Assembly: GCA_021464525.1 (NCBI GenBank)
Contig: JADRCO010000324.1
Span: forward strand, 1 to 37,808
Direction: 5' to 3'
DNA from: Rhizophagus sp. LPA8_4_AMF
Taxonomy: Eukaryota; Glomeromycota; Glomeromycetes; Glomerales; Glomeraceae
DNA: 37,808 bases
Positions 21,651-32,690 of the stretch are shown here, in pieces (the first letter of the stretch is position 1; each line of letters begins with the position of its first letter). The notes under the pieces are model-generated. The model saw nothing but the letters and a program-made list of their open reading frames with translations, made no database searches and was not told the DNA's origin. Position numbers and translations under genes: made by a program.

Positions 21651-23423
21651 TTAACTTGATTTGTTGAAATAGTCAACTAGAAATAAAAATAAAATCAATT
21701 AATTATTGAATAATACACTATATCATTATCATAGTACTTACTATTATCGAGAATTTCAAAGTCGTATGGTTTACTGTGGAATGCTACGTTAAATTAAAAT
21801 ATTGTAAAAATTGCTTATAATTAAAAACAATAAAGCAGAAATTGTCAATTTATACCTTCTTGTTCTTCTATTGCCATTTAATTAAATAGAAAATATTTTT
21901 ATTAAATAGATTTTTTACCAAGAATATATAGTTAACAAGTACCTTCTGTCGCATTCTTTGGTTCAGATAAATTTTCGAATTGATAAATTTTACTTGTAGA
22001 CAGTGGGCTGCTTGCATAATTTGTTTCTGTTGTCTCTAAATCACTTGTTATACTTATTTCTATATCATTATTTGCTTCCAATTCATTTGTATTTTATACG
22101 ATAAATTAATTTCATCTATTTTTTTAAAAATTGTAAAAATGTCGGGCCTTTTTAATGGATCAGCATCCCAACATTGTTTCATTAAATCATTATATTCTAA
22201 GGGAGTTCCTAATATATTTTTTGGCCTAATACCATTAACAATATTCATTGCAAGGTCATAATTATGTTCATAACCAATAAATGGTCGTTGTCCAGATGAA
22301 ATTTCCCACATAAGCATTGCAATACTATAAATATCAGATGCCTTCGTAGTCTGTTCTCCAACAATAACTTCAGGCGCTATATACGCTATATAAGGAAGAT
22401 TTCCATATGTACTTTTTAATGGTTTATTAACGGGTCCACAAATTCCAAGATCACTTATATAAAATCGTTGATTTAATTTTGAATACAATATATTTCCAGA
22501 ATGTAAATCTCTGTGAATTGCATTTTCAAAATGAATTCTATAACGTGCGTTAATTATGTCACTGGTAATTTGAATTCTTTTTTTCCACGTAAGTTGTTTA
22601 TGATTTTGTTGTAAATATATTCTTAAATCAATAGTCACTTATAACATTACAAGCATATAATTTCCATTTGAAGGATCTTGTGTTATGCCGTAACATTGAA
22701 CTATTGATGCCCATTTATTGCCTATAGTTAAATGCGATTTCGCCTATAAAAAAAGTAATATTAAAATTTTAGATTTTTTTTTTTTTTAAATATAAATAGT
22801 ATATATACTGTAATAAATTTTAGATCACAAACCTCATCAAACCAATTTTTACTTAAATTTTCAATATTTCCTAATCCCTTAAGTACAATTTCTTGCGTTC
22901 CAAATCTCTTTAATTGCTTTTGTTTAGGATTCCATTCGATATAATGTCCATCAATCCAAATTGCTGTATAAATTTCAGAACATCCACCTTTTGTTAGATA
23001 TTTAATATTTTGAAAGTTTTCATACGGAATCCATTCAACTATCATGTCCGGTCTAAGCGTTTCTATTTGACATTTTCGTATTAAATTATCAATATCGTAA
23101 TTTCCAGATGACCAATTTGAAAAATTTGTATTTAGATAATCTCGAACACAAAATTCACAATATGTTGTAGCTAAACATTCTTGAATACAATTTTCACAAA
23201 TTCTTTTTGTTCCTGAATTATAAAGAATTTTGTGTCTATCATAATTTTTATTTAATATTTTTATCGCTTCAGTTTTTTCATCATTTGTAAGAGAATCATC
23301 AGTAAGAACTTGTTGTTTTCTAAATTCATATTGTTTATGTATATCATTATGAATATTATAATCCACTGATTTATATGCTTTACTAATTGTCGTATAAACT
23401 AATTCATTTCGAATACCGGACAT
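21651..23423 (-). pseudogene. kinase-like gene with N-terminal Cys cluster, five exons, broken
   Basis: Exons on the minus strand: 23423-22833, 22743-21943, 21867-21856 (12 bp), 21783-21742 and 21676-21651, with GT-AG introns of 65-89 bp. Exon 1 encodes an N-terminal helical segment, the cysteine cluster CENCIQECLATTYCEFC (C76, 79, 83, 89, 92), a glycine loop GGCSEIY (146-152) and the beta-3 lysine K182 in IVLK. Exon 2 continues AKSHLTIGNKWASIVQCYG, then catalytic loop HRDLHSGN, DLG in place of DFG, APE, ASDIYSIAMLMWE and RPD: a near-complete Ser/Thr-Tyr-kinase-like domain of the type massively expanded in Rhizophagus. A TAA at 22641-22639 interrupts the hinge (MLVM-L-stop-VTIDL) in frame. 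A 9 bp duplication gives PYIAYIAPEV. Near 22090 the frame shifts, so the C-terminal tail (SDLETTETNY, later AFHSKPYDFEILDN) is read in another frame. It is probably a young pseudogene. Confidence 0.85.
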
Positions 23424-24599
23424 TGATGCAATTTTTTTTTTCGTTGTATAAAATTGAATCAGAACATTATATACATTATATAATATTTTTCATGTGTAAC
23501 AGTCTATACGCCAAAAATTAATTGTTACACACTGCTAATTATCCGGTTCGCGGAAAAGACTATCTCTAGTATAATATTTGTTTATCCTTTTCTCTGTGTC
23601 CTTTCACAAAAATCACCACTATTTCCTTTTTTTAATTGTCCCATCAAGATTATCACGTAACACTTAATAATTTGCGAGAAACTTTAGGTTAATTGCGTTA
23701 TTCGTTAATTTTTTTTTTTTTTTGAATAGTGTCGAATTGAACTAAACACTATTAGAAATATGCTTTAATTCGACGCAGATCAACTATTTCAATCGTAGTT
23801 ATCCGAACTGCACCGTGAACTTTTCTTTGTTTGATAAATCCGGCAAAATTTTTAATCCGGAAATTTTTCTGACATGACGCAGCAGATTTCCGGTAAATTT
23901 TACAGATATCGGAAATTAATTCACATATCTTTTAATGTAATAATCCAATATTTAGTAATAAATTTATACAAATGTAACTATTGATTCCGGTCACATGTTC
24001 CGACATAAAAAAGAAAATTTAAACTTTTTTGAAATTATTTCAAAAACTTTTTGTACGCTGTGTCTCACCAATTATCACGAGATATCGAGATAATCGATCT
24101 GCCCAAAATTTATCCCCAACAGTTCAGGTTCGTTTATATTCAAAAAAAAAACATAAAACTTTATTAGTTGATGTCACGATATAAAATTAAATATTAAAAA
24201 AATAATTATATGCGCATTTCCCATGAAATCCATTTAATAAAAAAAAATTACCTAAGAATGCATTTTTAACCATCTGTATAAATACTCAAATAGTAATATA
24301 ATACAAAATTAAAATTTTAATTCTTTTCCAGAAACATTTCCTTAATTATCTTCCGTCCTTTACCATAATTTTTTGTGCTTTCACATCATTATGTAGAGAC
24401 TCGAGTTAGAAAAAATGGGAAGATAAGATTGTAAAGATGCGAAGCCTTATTTCTTTTCAAAATGGATATGTACATATGAAAAACTCCATCTTTTCACCAC
24501 CATTTAACCAAATAAAACTTAGGTTAAAATAGCACAAATATGTCCGCAATTATGTTATGTGCATAATTTCACTGAACGCCTTACACAGAAATATACTGT
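23424..24599. other. upstream region of the kinase-like gene, no gene seen
   Basis: The stretch contains a small inverted repeat, GTGTAACA...TGTTACAC (about 23493-23531), poly(T) tracts and a pair of CCGGAAATTT/AAATTTCCGG-like sequences near 23860-23895. No coding-like frame was found. Confidence 0.4.
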
Positions 24600-25600
24600 A
24601 CATTGCAGCCGTTACACGCTTGGATGATGATGATCCAACGAAGATAATGTATTAAAAGTTATGAAATTCATCCCTGTGAATCAAGATCTTATTTCGGTAT
24701 TGGTCAAGTGGTCTTTTACGAGGAAAATTTGTCGCTTGTGGAAAAGTGCGTATTTGATATGTTTTGTCGTTATGCTTTGATTTGTTATTAAACGTCGTTG
24801 ATTAAACTTTCTATTTTTTTTTATAATCAGACCAATGCTACATCGATTAAAGGTAAACCTAGGTTTTGATGACATTTCTGCGGTTGATTTAAACGTTATA
24901 TCACTAGTTTTCCCGTACTCTTCAGCCATGTCATATGCCTTCACCGGTCAGAATATTCCATTTCGTCCAAATTTCAAATTGACGAATGTTGGATGAAATT
25001 AGATTAGATTTGGACCGATCATTACCATCAAAAAGTTATGGGCGATTTGCACAGTTCGCCTGCCACTTGACAATCACAAATCGGCAAAAAATCGGAAACA
25101 TACCAGAACCGTCAGAAGCTTAAGCAGCCAATCAACCATTGATTCTGCATTACGAATTCAAATATCTTGAAAATATCTTGCAAATAAGAGGGATTATAAT
25201 AAATCAAAACATGAGATCAGCCACCGCCGTGTTGATAGATTTGCTGACTTGCCCTGGACGAAACTAATAGCGGCGAGGAAGGAAACATCGCCTGGGAATC
25301 ACTTTCTGGTACTTGACGGATATACTGATTCCAACTTACAGGAACGTATCCATACACAATAATCGGCCAATATCCCATGACGAACAACTAACAGGAATCA
25401 AAGGTCACGTGGAAAATCAAGACATCACGAAGAGTCCGTGGAACATTAATCACATATTGGATCTACTGCTTTTTCATGAGCTTTGGAATCAAATCCGATC
25501 CATGCATATGAGCATCATTCCTAATAATGAAACCCAGCAAGAGCTATCGGATGAATCAATGCCTTTTTTGTCGGTAAAATTTGGAAAAGGCTGAAAATCA
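24600..25600 (+). pseudogene. less AT-rich island of decayed coding sequence, unrecognised
   Basis: Between AT-rich flanks this kilobase has visibly higher GC and well-mixed codons. Plus-strand open segments include 24835-24993 (VNLGFDDISAVDLNVISL, then YAFTGQNIPFRPNFKL). Another at about 24992-25120 contains RSLPSKSYGRFAQFACH. Segment 25171-25359 contains RRVDRFADLPWTKLIAA and NHFLVLDGYTDSNLQER, and 25313-25594 contains KSPWNINHILDLLLFHELW. The last two overlap in different frames but could be joined by a 49 bp GT-AG intron at 25346-25394 with matching phase. I recognise no protein family, and the different composition suggests a gene or element of another origin. The 87-codon minus-strand frame at 24681-24944 is weaker and probably a shadow. 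Confidence 0.45.
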
Positions 25601-26939
25601 TCTTATATTAAAACATTACCTCCCTATGTTTCTCTCATATAGAGAAATATATTTTCGTTTCCTTTTTTAGCTCATGGCTAATTACAATTATACTCAATTT
25701 TCGGCTTCTATAATATCAATAAACCCATGACCTTCAAACGATTCATATAGTGTATACAATCCATCTAAATTATCCAAATGGCCATCTGTAAAATATCAAC
25801 TACCGATATTTTAAAGTAGTACGTAGCACATCAAGAATTGACGTAATGCTTAATGTAATTGATTATGCACTATATTGTCTGAACTATGCGGTCCGGCTAA
25901 TGTAACAGAAGAAAAATACGCCAAATAATCGATTCATCATCATATGAATTGAAAATTGAAATAATTAACCACGTGTATGAACAAGGTTTGAAATGATTAC
26001 GCCTCGAATTTTTAATCATCATGTTGGGAGAATATGCTGTAGCTGATGAATTTTCGATTAAGAAGATTGGAAAATCTCAGAATCTAGGTTCTCCAATGAT
26101 TCAATTGTTAATCCGTGATAGGATCTTTAATCTCAAGTTCTTATAACAACCACAATTTACTAACGACGCATCTCATAAATTAACGATCATAAAAGATTTT
26201 GAACTTTATAAAGTCATTGAGATTTGTAAAACTTATTGTTTCACTTTCCAACTCCATGACTTCTCGAGAACGAGTTCTTCAAGTTCTTGTTAAATGGGTT
26301 TTTTCAATGGATAGTTGTTAAGCATCTTTCACGTGGGTGATGTAGTATTGAACATTTTGTGCTGCTTGTACCACTTTGACCCGCTTTCTTTATTACTCGG
26401 AGATTTTCTTTTATTATGATGTTTCATGGACTTGCTAAGAAAATTGATCCCGATTAATAAACTTTAATTTTATGATTTCTTTCGCGATTTCACAAATCTC
26501 TTTACATGCAACATGAGTAAATTCAATCCAACCCCTTAAAGCCGTATAGAACGTACCTCAAAAATATCTTATAAAACAGATAAAGCAAACAAGATCTTTT
26601 CATTTTGTTTAAATATACTTGGATTCTTTCAATTATCATGAAATCGTCGCACGAACAAGAACTTGAGGTGGCATATATAATTGGCTTATAAATAAATAAG
26701 AATATAATAATCTTTGATCTTTTTCAAAATTTTGATAAGCAATCCATAGGGCAATATAATAAAATAATTTCGAGAAAATTAAGAAAAATTTTCACTTATT
26801 TTTTAGTACAAGCGAAAATAACGAAAACATATATATTAAATGGAAAGGAAAATGTTAAGACTTTGAAGTATAACATCTCCCTTATATATAAATACCTTAC
26901 ACAACAGACTTAGTGTTAAAGATAGGGGGATGTGCCGAT

Positions 26940-27930
26940 TATTCTCAATCATCTACATTAATTTCTTTCCTTTTGTGATAACTCGCTAAGCGATTTCCCC
27001 CTTTTAAAATTCCATAATAGGGATGAGCCGGATGGCGCTTTTACTGTATCCAACTTCAAAGAAATAAAGTCTAATAATAGATACATATACAGTAACTTTA
27101 ATATTACGAAAATTATATTAAAATTTGGTTTGTTATCACGTAAGGATCTACATTCTTTTACTTCCGAGTAATTATTTTCTCATGTACTGTACGACTCTTT
27201 CATATTCATTACACAAACTGCAATATTTTATTTATTTATATTATCTCTAGATCCTTGACGTGCATGTATCAGTGTTACTAAGGTCATCTATTAATTAAAA
27301 ATTTCTCATATTATGTAACTTTCAAAATAGGGATGGCGTTTTTCATTATGAAATGTAATTCTTAGACATTTATCAACTTCATAGAATGAAATAAAGCCTT
27401 ATAAATATGTAACTTTTCCCATTAAATCTTCAAGTAGGGATAATATTTGCCTTTTGGAAGTCACTGATATCATTGATAATATTATTCCCGAGTCCCAATT
27501 TTGATAAATAATCATTTTCTCACCATCAATTGAGATGATACACAAACTACGAAATCTATAGTAACTACTTTAGTATAGTACATTTTCCGGAACTATTCAA
27601 GTTAATCGCAAAAAAATAAAAATATCTGTAATTTCATTCATTATAAAAAATGCATATCATACCTGGGTACCTTTACGGTACTTCTCAAATAAGTGAAGTA
27701 GCCCCGCGATCTTGATTTCTTTATTTATTGATACCCATTTCTAGATCAATTGATCCAATTGGCTCGTGTATTGGTGTATCACATAATTTATAAATATAAT
27801 TTATATTACCGAATATTTTATTATTGATCAGTAATCCGCTAATCAATTCTCTCACGTTATGTGACCTTCATAATAGGGATGGCGTTTTTTTTTATTGTGC
27901 TCATTCTAATTACCAATCACTTAATAATTA
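26940..27930 (+). repeat. three degenerate internal modules upstream of small gene 3
   Basis: The motif AATAGGGATGGCGTTTTT or a variant lies at about 27015 (with a small insertion), 27328 and 27872, spaced about 310 and 540 bp. TCATATTATGTAACTTTC and TCACGTTATGTGACCTTC precede the second and third copies. Confidence 0.6.
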
Positions 27931-28127
27931 TTATATAGCTTTCCTTAACTTTTCTCTTCTAGTTCATTATTCGCCTAGGATAAGAATTTTAAGGTTCATT
28001 TTTTTTCTAGAAATATTATAGAAAAATTCAAATAAATGAGATTTTAAATAATATTATTAACAAGAAAATTTTATGTTCTTTTACATAGTTTCGACATCTA
28101 TTGTACTAGTTTTTTTTTGCTATAATC

Positions 28128-28523
28128 ATGTCCACACAAATTATTCGTGGAGAGAATGAGAATGAGTTTAACATAACCATGTCACCAGTTATTTCTAATC
28201 CAAAAGACCTGAATGATAAAAATTGTAAAGAGTTCAATGTAATAATTGTAGGTTTTATCGAGTTTAAAGGAAAGGTATTTCAAGTTCCACCGTCAGTTGA
28301 AATGAGTGTAACTGATCTTGGGACTGGAACTAAACTTGGACACGTAAATGGAGACCTGGAACAAGAACAAGAAATTTTTTTGAATGTGAACGTACCGAAT
28401 GCTGGAACCTTTATAGAGGGATACGTAAGACTTTATATGCAAGCTGGGATGATAGTACGATTAAAATACGATATCAAAGGTGGAGTCAAAATTAATGGAG
28501 ACGAATTATTATTTAGCTTTTAA
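28128..28523 (+). CDS. small beta-rich protein, copy 3 (131 residues), family unknown
   Basis: A single open frame starts at MSTQIIRGENENEFNIT. It carries the family signatures NCKEF, IEFKGKVFQVPPSVEM, LGTGTKLGHVNGDLE, FLNVNVPNAGTF, EGYVRLY and the ending INGDELLFSF. Short hydrophobic alternating stretches separated by G, N or D turns suggest an all-beta fold of one domain. There is one cysteine, no signal peptide and no membrane segment, so the protein is probably soluble and intracellular. The start is supported by codon-for-codon alignment with the copy at 12163. This is the best preserved copy. The 3' untranslated region and AATAAA are conserved. The function is unknown. Lectin-like or other beta-sandwich folds are possible guesses, but no motif proves one. 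Confidence 0.85.
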   Translation: MSTQIIRGENENEFNITMSPVISNPKDLNDKNCKEFNVIIVGFIEFKGKVFQVPPSVEMSVTDLGTGTKLGHVNGDLEQEQEIFLNVNVPNAGTFIEGYVRLYMQAGMIVRLKYDIKGGVKINGDELLFSF

Positions 28524-28773
28524 GTTAGTAGCTTTATTTTAGACGCATTGATTAAATAATTTGAAGCTTAAGTGAAAAAAATGATGATAAATAATTATTG
28601 TCTTACAGCTTTGAGGAAGAGAGACAATTTCAAAGTACTTTTGTCGTTTGACGTTCACGGCGTGTCAGTTTAACACAGGTTTTATTTACATTGTACACAT
28701 ATATATGTATATAATTGTTTATTTTAGAACTTAAAATTGTAACAAATTATTTTTATGTAGTCTTATTGTTAGA

Positions 28774-28779
28774 AATAAA
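28774..28779 (+). terminator. polyadenylation signal of small gene 3
   Basis: AATAAA lies 250 bp after the stop in the conserved block TTTTATGTAGTCTTATTGTT. Confidence 0.6.
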
Positions 28780-31700
28780 TTGAACGTTATTTCCTTAATT
28801 TGTAAGAATGAATCATCAATTCATTGGTAAAATTTTCAACTAATACATAGGAGATACAAGCCTATAAAGCTCAGTAATTTTGGCACTACTATGACAAAAT
28901 TAATCACTCAACTTTCAGGCGCCAGTGTTTTTTGAATGTTAGAGCACAACTAACAAAGTAAGGTACGTGTTGGCATCGGATTCTGTATATTCGAATTTAT
29001 TATTTGTTCCTAATTCTTCAAATGTTCTTTAATTTAGCGTTGTTACATAAGTAATTGTCAAATCAATTAACGCAAGAATTTACTTCAAACGAAATAATGA
29101 AGCCATACTAGTCTACCACATTTTCGATGCTTATCATTATTCTAGACCGCTTGGGTTTGCGTCTTTGATGAAATTTGTACCACGAACCAAATATAGGTAA
29201 AAAATTTCCATAAATACTCTATATCGTGCATAATAATCACTATCTAAGCTCATTATATCTCAATGACTCTTTCTTTTTGATCATAGGTCATAGAATCAAG
29301 AAATCAAAACCCTTAAAACAATTAGGCTGAACGCGAGCTACGTAAGTATTACAAAATCTTAAAAGTTAATTCTTTATAGATGGAATGGTTTTTGTGCCTG
29401 TGAATTCTTTAATTTTACTATAATAGTGAACGATCGAGCTATATTATTGAAATGCTTTTTAGTAAGCTAGATTTCTTTGTATACTGTATAAAGAGTCTCA
29501 AGATAATTGTTAATTACCTTAGTTATTCCAAACTCAATCTTCATTTCAGAGCTTCAAACAACCCGAATTTAAGTAAATGGCGAGAATTACATACTGATTA
29601 TATTGGCACTTACTGAGCAAGAAAACGTAGTACTCGCTCATCAACTTTCGCCAAGACATAAACTAATCATATGTAAGCGACATGATGGTGGTTGATCTTT
29701 TTTTAAAATAGCTTATTTTTCGTTTTATTTATTTGATGACAAAATATTATAACGTTTCATTTTCTAATAATACTATTACAAATTATTCGAATAAGATTCT
29801 TTTATTTTTTAGGTTTTGTTAAGAAGCCTCGAGATGATTGAGATTGGTGATAGCTTGTTTACGACCCCAAATACCACTAAAACAGGACTCTCGCCTAGTA
29901 AGATTTACGTCTTGTCCTCTCTCTTTTCTTTTAAAGGAGTATTCGATATGTCTTAATGCCTACCCTAATTCGCATATTTGGTCAGATATCTCAACTTCTT
30001 TTTGATATAAAAGAATTGTTAAGCGGCCATATACATAAGAGTGATACCGATTTAGTGCTATAACTGTTAAGTAAATTTCATATCAATCAACACGACCTTT
30101 CTTTGTTAATTTTGTTAATCTATTTTTTGTTCATGTATTGTGAAGCTAATTTATTTGAATAAAAAATATTTTTGTTAAATTATGTAAGGCAAAATTTTGT
30201 AAAATCTTACAGATGATAATTATTTTTGATTTACGATGGTAAGGTCGAATTTAGTGACAATGGCTAATGAAATTTTGTTAGGCTATTTTATCTTCCGCTT
30301 TCATCTCATAAATTTAGAAAATGCTAGCTATCTTTATCCCATCATGCGTGAATATAACAAGCGTGGTATTGAGATAATTGGAATTAAACTGACATGATGA
30401 AATGAGTATTTTTATATTTGCTCATTAAATATAATTTTTTATGTGCAAAATGAGGTAAATTTTTCATGTGAAAAAACCTTCGCATAGCAATTTATTTTTT
30501 CTTTTATTGACGGTTTTTGATCATTTATTAGTAATTATTGAGAGAAATTACCATAGAAATACGGTAAAATTAGCTTACTACGTTTGAACAAGTCGATCAT
30601 CAGTTAGTTAAACGCTTTTAGTAAAGTCGCTTACATCGATCGCAGTTCTGATTAATAGTAATATTAAATATCATGTGATTTTACACGTTAGTTTTGTGTA
30701 TATAATTATTATATCATCGGTTAGATTAAAAAAATTTGACAAAATAATAATTTAAAATCTATTTTTATTATTCTTCAATTTTATTTATTAATAACAGATC
30801 AGAAGATTATTATTTTCATATTTTTAGTTGTTAAGCAGGATGGGTGTTCTTCAGATATTATCTATAATGACAAAGTACGGCTTTTTAAAAATTGTATTTC
30901 GGTCTTTCTCGTTGGAACATCAATTTTTGATCCTTCCTACATTGATTTTCCATTCATATTGACATCCTTTGTAATAATAAATATACGCTTTATAATAAAA
31001 AGGTATGTTATTTAAACGGATAGATGATAATGATCAAACATCTCATACATGTATATATACACCATATATATATACTATATATACTATAGAAAATTAGTAA
31101 TCACTCATTTTTGTATATTTGAATGCTCTATTTTGAATGAGAGGTTTAGGTTTGAAAATGGGTTATATATACGATAATAAAAAGGTAAATCAATTACGTT
31201 ATCTTAATTTCGTGTGAAAAAAATTTTTTTTTTTTTGTTAATAAAATAATAATGACGAAAAAAAAATATGAAATATAAATTTATTTCAAAAGAAATCATC
31301 ATAGAAATATAGTAAAAAATGCATGACGTACCTTTAAAAGTTAAAACGTTGATGTAAAAAAACAAAAAATGAAACTTTATTATAGACTATAAGTTATCAA
31401 AACTACAAAGTATTATTATTTTTGATCGACATAAAAACAATAATTAACTTATTACTTTGATCGACACAAAAACAGAATCATATATAATTTTTTTCTTAAC
31501 ATAATTTTCGTCATTTTCTTAATACTTTTGTAAAAATTATAAAATAATACCTTTAATTATGAAAAAATTGTATTGCAGTATACTGTGTTATTATTGTCAT
31601 TTTATGGTGGTTCTAAAAATAAATTTTACGGTTTATCTGGTATTAATATTTTTATTACAAAAATTGGTATTATCTTTTTTTTGCGACAAAAAACCGGGAT

Positions 31701-31949
31701 TTTGTTTGGTAGCATGCAAATAGATTTTTATTTTTGAATTTTCAAAACATGCTAATATTTACGTTACCTTTACAACTTTAATATTAAACTTATTAACAAA
31801 AGGTATCGATCAAAAAACGAGCTAAGCAGTAAATTTAATCCGATTTTCTTATTAAACTAAATTATCAAAAGGTATTTATTGGGTTCTTAATTTCTCGAAT
31901 TTTTTTTTGTTTTTAACAATTATGCTTTATAGTTAAGGATATTATTTCA

Positions 31950-32275
31950 TGATAAAGTTTTTGTTTCTATCAGATGTGGAAATGAGTGTAAAACGATAAA
32001 AAGTATGATAGGCGAAGCTCTTTTTGATTGCCATGAAGAATAAAGTAATTATCATAAAACCTTTCATTACTTGTCGATCTCTAATCAAATATGAATTTAT
32101 TCTAGGGTATTTGTACGATTCAATTAGTTTTCTCGTCCGATGTAGTCTTTGTTAACTGCGCCGACAGCATTCCTAGTACTTTGAAAGTTCTTCGGAAGTG
32201 TCTATCGGCATATAGCGTCCAAATCCTATTAATTTTTAAATCGTAAGCAATTCCTTCTTGTGTCAAAATCACCCT
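31950..32275 (-). pseudogene. minus-strand coding-like fragments, unrecognised
   Basis: Minus-strand 32275-32120 is open for 51 codons and reads VILTQEGIAYDLKINRIW and TLYADRHFRRTFKVLGML before a stop. Further down (about 32060-31960) another frame reads FYDNYFILHGNQKELRLSYF. Both have coding-like composition unlike their surroundings. They lie 3' of the decayed transposase on the same strand and could belong to the same element or to a neighbouring decayed gene. No domain was recognised. Confidence 0.35.
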
Positions 32276-32318
32276 TTAAAATGCTGTGGAGATACTGTAG
32301 ATACTTTAATTAAATTTC

Positions 32319-32690
32319 TTGTTCCTAAATAATTGTAAATTAAATCGTATGCTCATCAAGTTAAATCATTCTATATCTTATTTTTGCCCTTACACACCCG
32401 ATATGATACCTTCAAGCTTACTGTATGCAGACTGTCAACAAAAATCGTCGACACGTACTGTACACGAAGGATTAATGGCACATCATCACTATCACAACTA
32501 ACCACTATAAGAATAAATTTATAAATGAAGGATAAAAATTAGTGCTTCAGATTCGCCGTATATCAAAGAATTGATATTTCATCAACGTGGTAAATAAGAA
32601 CAATTTAATGTTAGTTAAAGCTATTTCTATCGACAAGTGATACATGTAAGATGTTGATTTTGAGATGCATCAGCTAACATTTGTAATCTC
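32319..32690. other. spacer within the fossil region
   Basis: A 60-codon plus-strand frame at 32319-32501 has no recognisable features and is rejected. Nothing else was seen. Confidence 0.35.

Larger units (their letters stand above)
25760..31560 (+). repeat. tandem unit, copy 3
   Basis: Landmarks shared with the other units: CCAAATGGCCATC (shared with unit 1 only), ACATCAAGAATTGACG (about 25827), CCGGCTAATGTAACAGAAGA (about 25892), GGGATAATATTTGCC (about 27436), GATACACAAACTACGAAATC (about 27536) and TTTATTTATTGATACCC (about 27720). These continue with the small gene (28128), CAGAGCTTCAAACAACCCG (about 29548), TCTCGCCTAGTAAG (about 29889), ATTACCATAGAAATACGG (about 30547) and AATATGAAATATAAATTTAT (about 31266). 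The right end matches unit 2 past TTTTGATCGACATAAAA (about 31413). It is the most diverged of the three in its upstream flank. No reading frame is conserved outside the small gene. Confidence 0.85.

Noticed and set aside
27824-28021. 65-codon plus-strand frame just upstream of small gene 3
   Set aside because: The corresponding sequences in units 1 and 2 have indels and stops, so it is not a conserved gene.
31060-31085. TA-rich run considered as a promoter TATA region
   Set aside because: Alternating TA/TATAC sequence is common here and no gene start follows.
9365-31560. Three large units considered as LTR-type elements
   Set aside because: No flanking long terminal repeats, primer sites or polymerase-like frames are visible.
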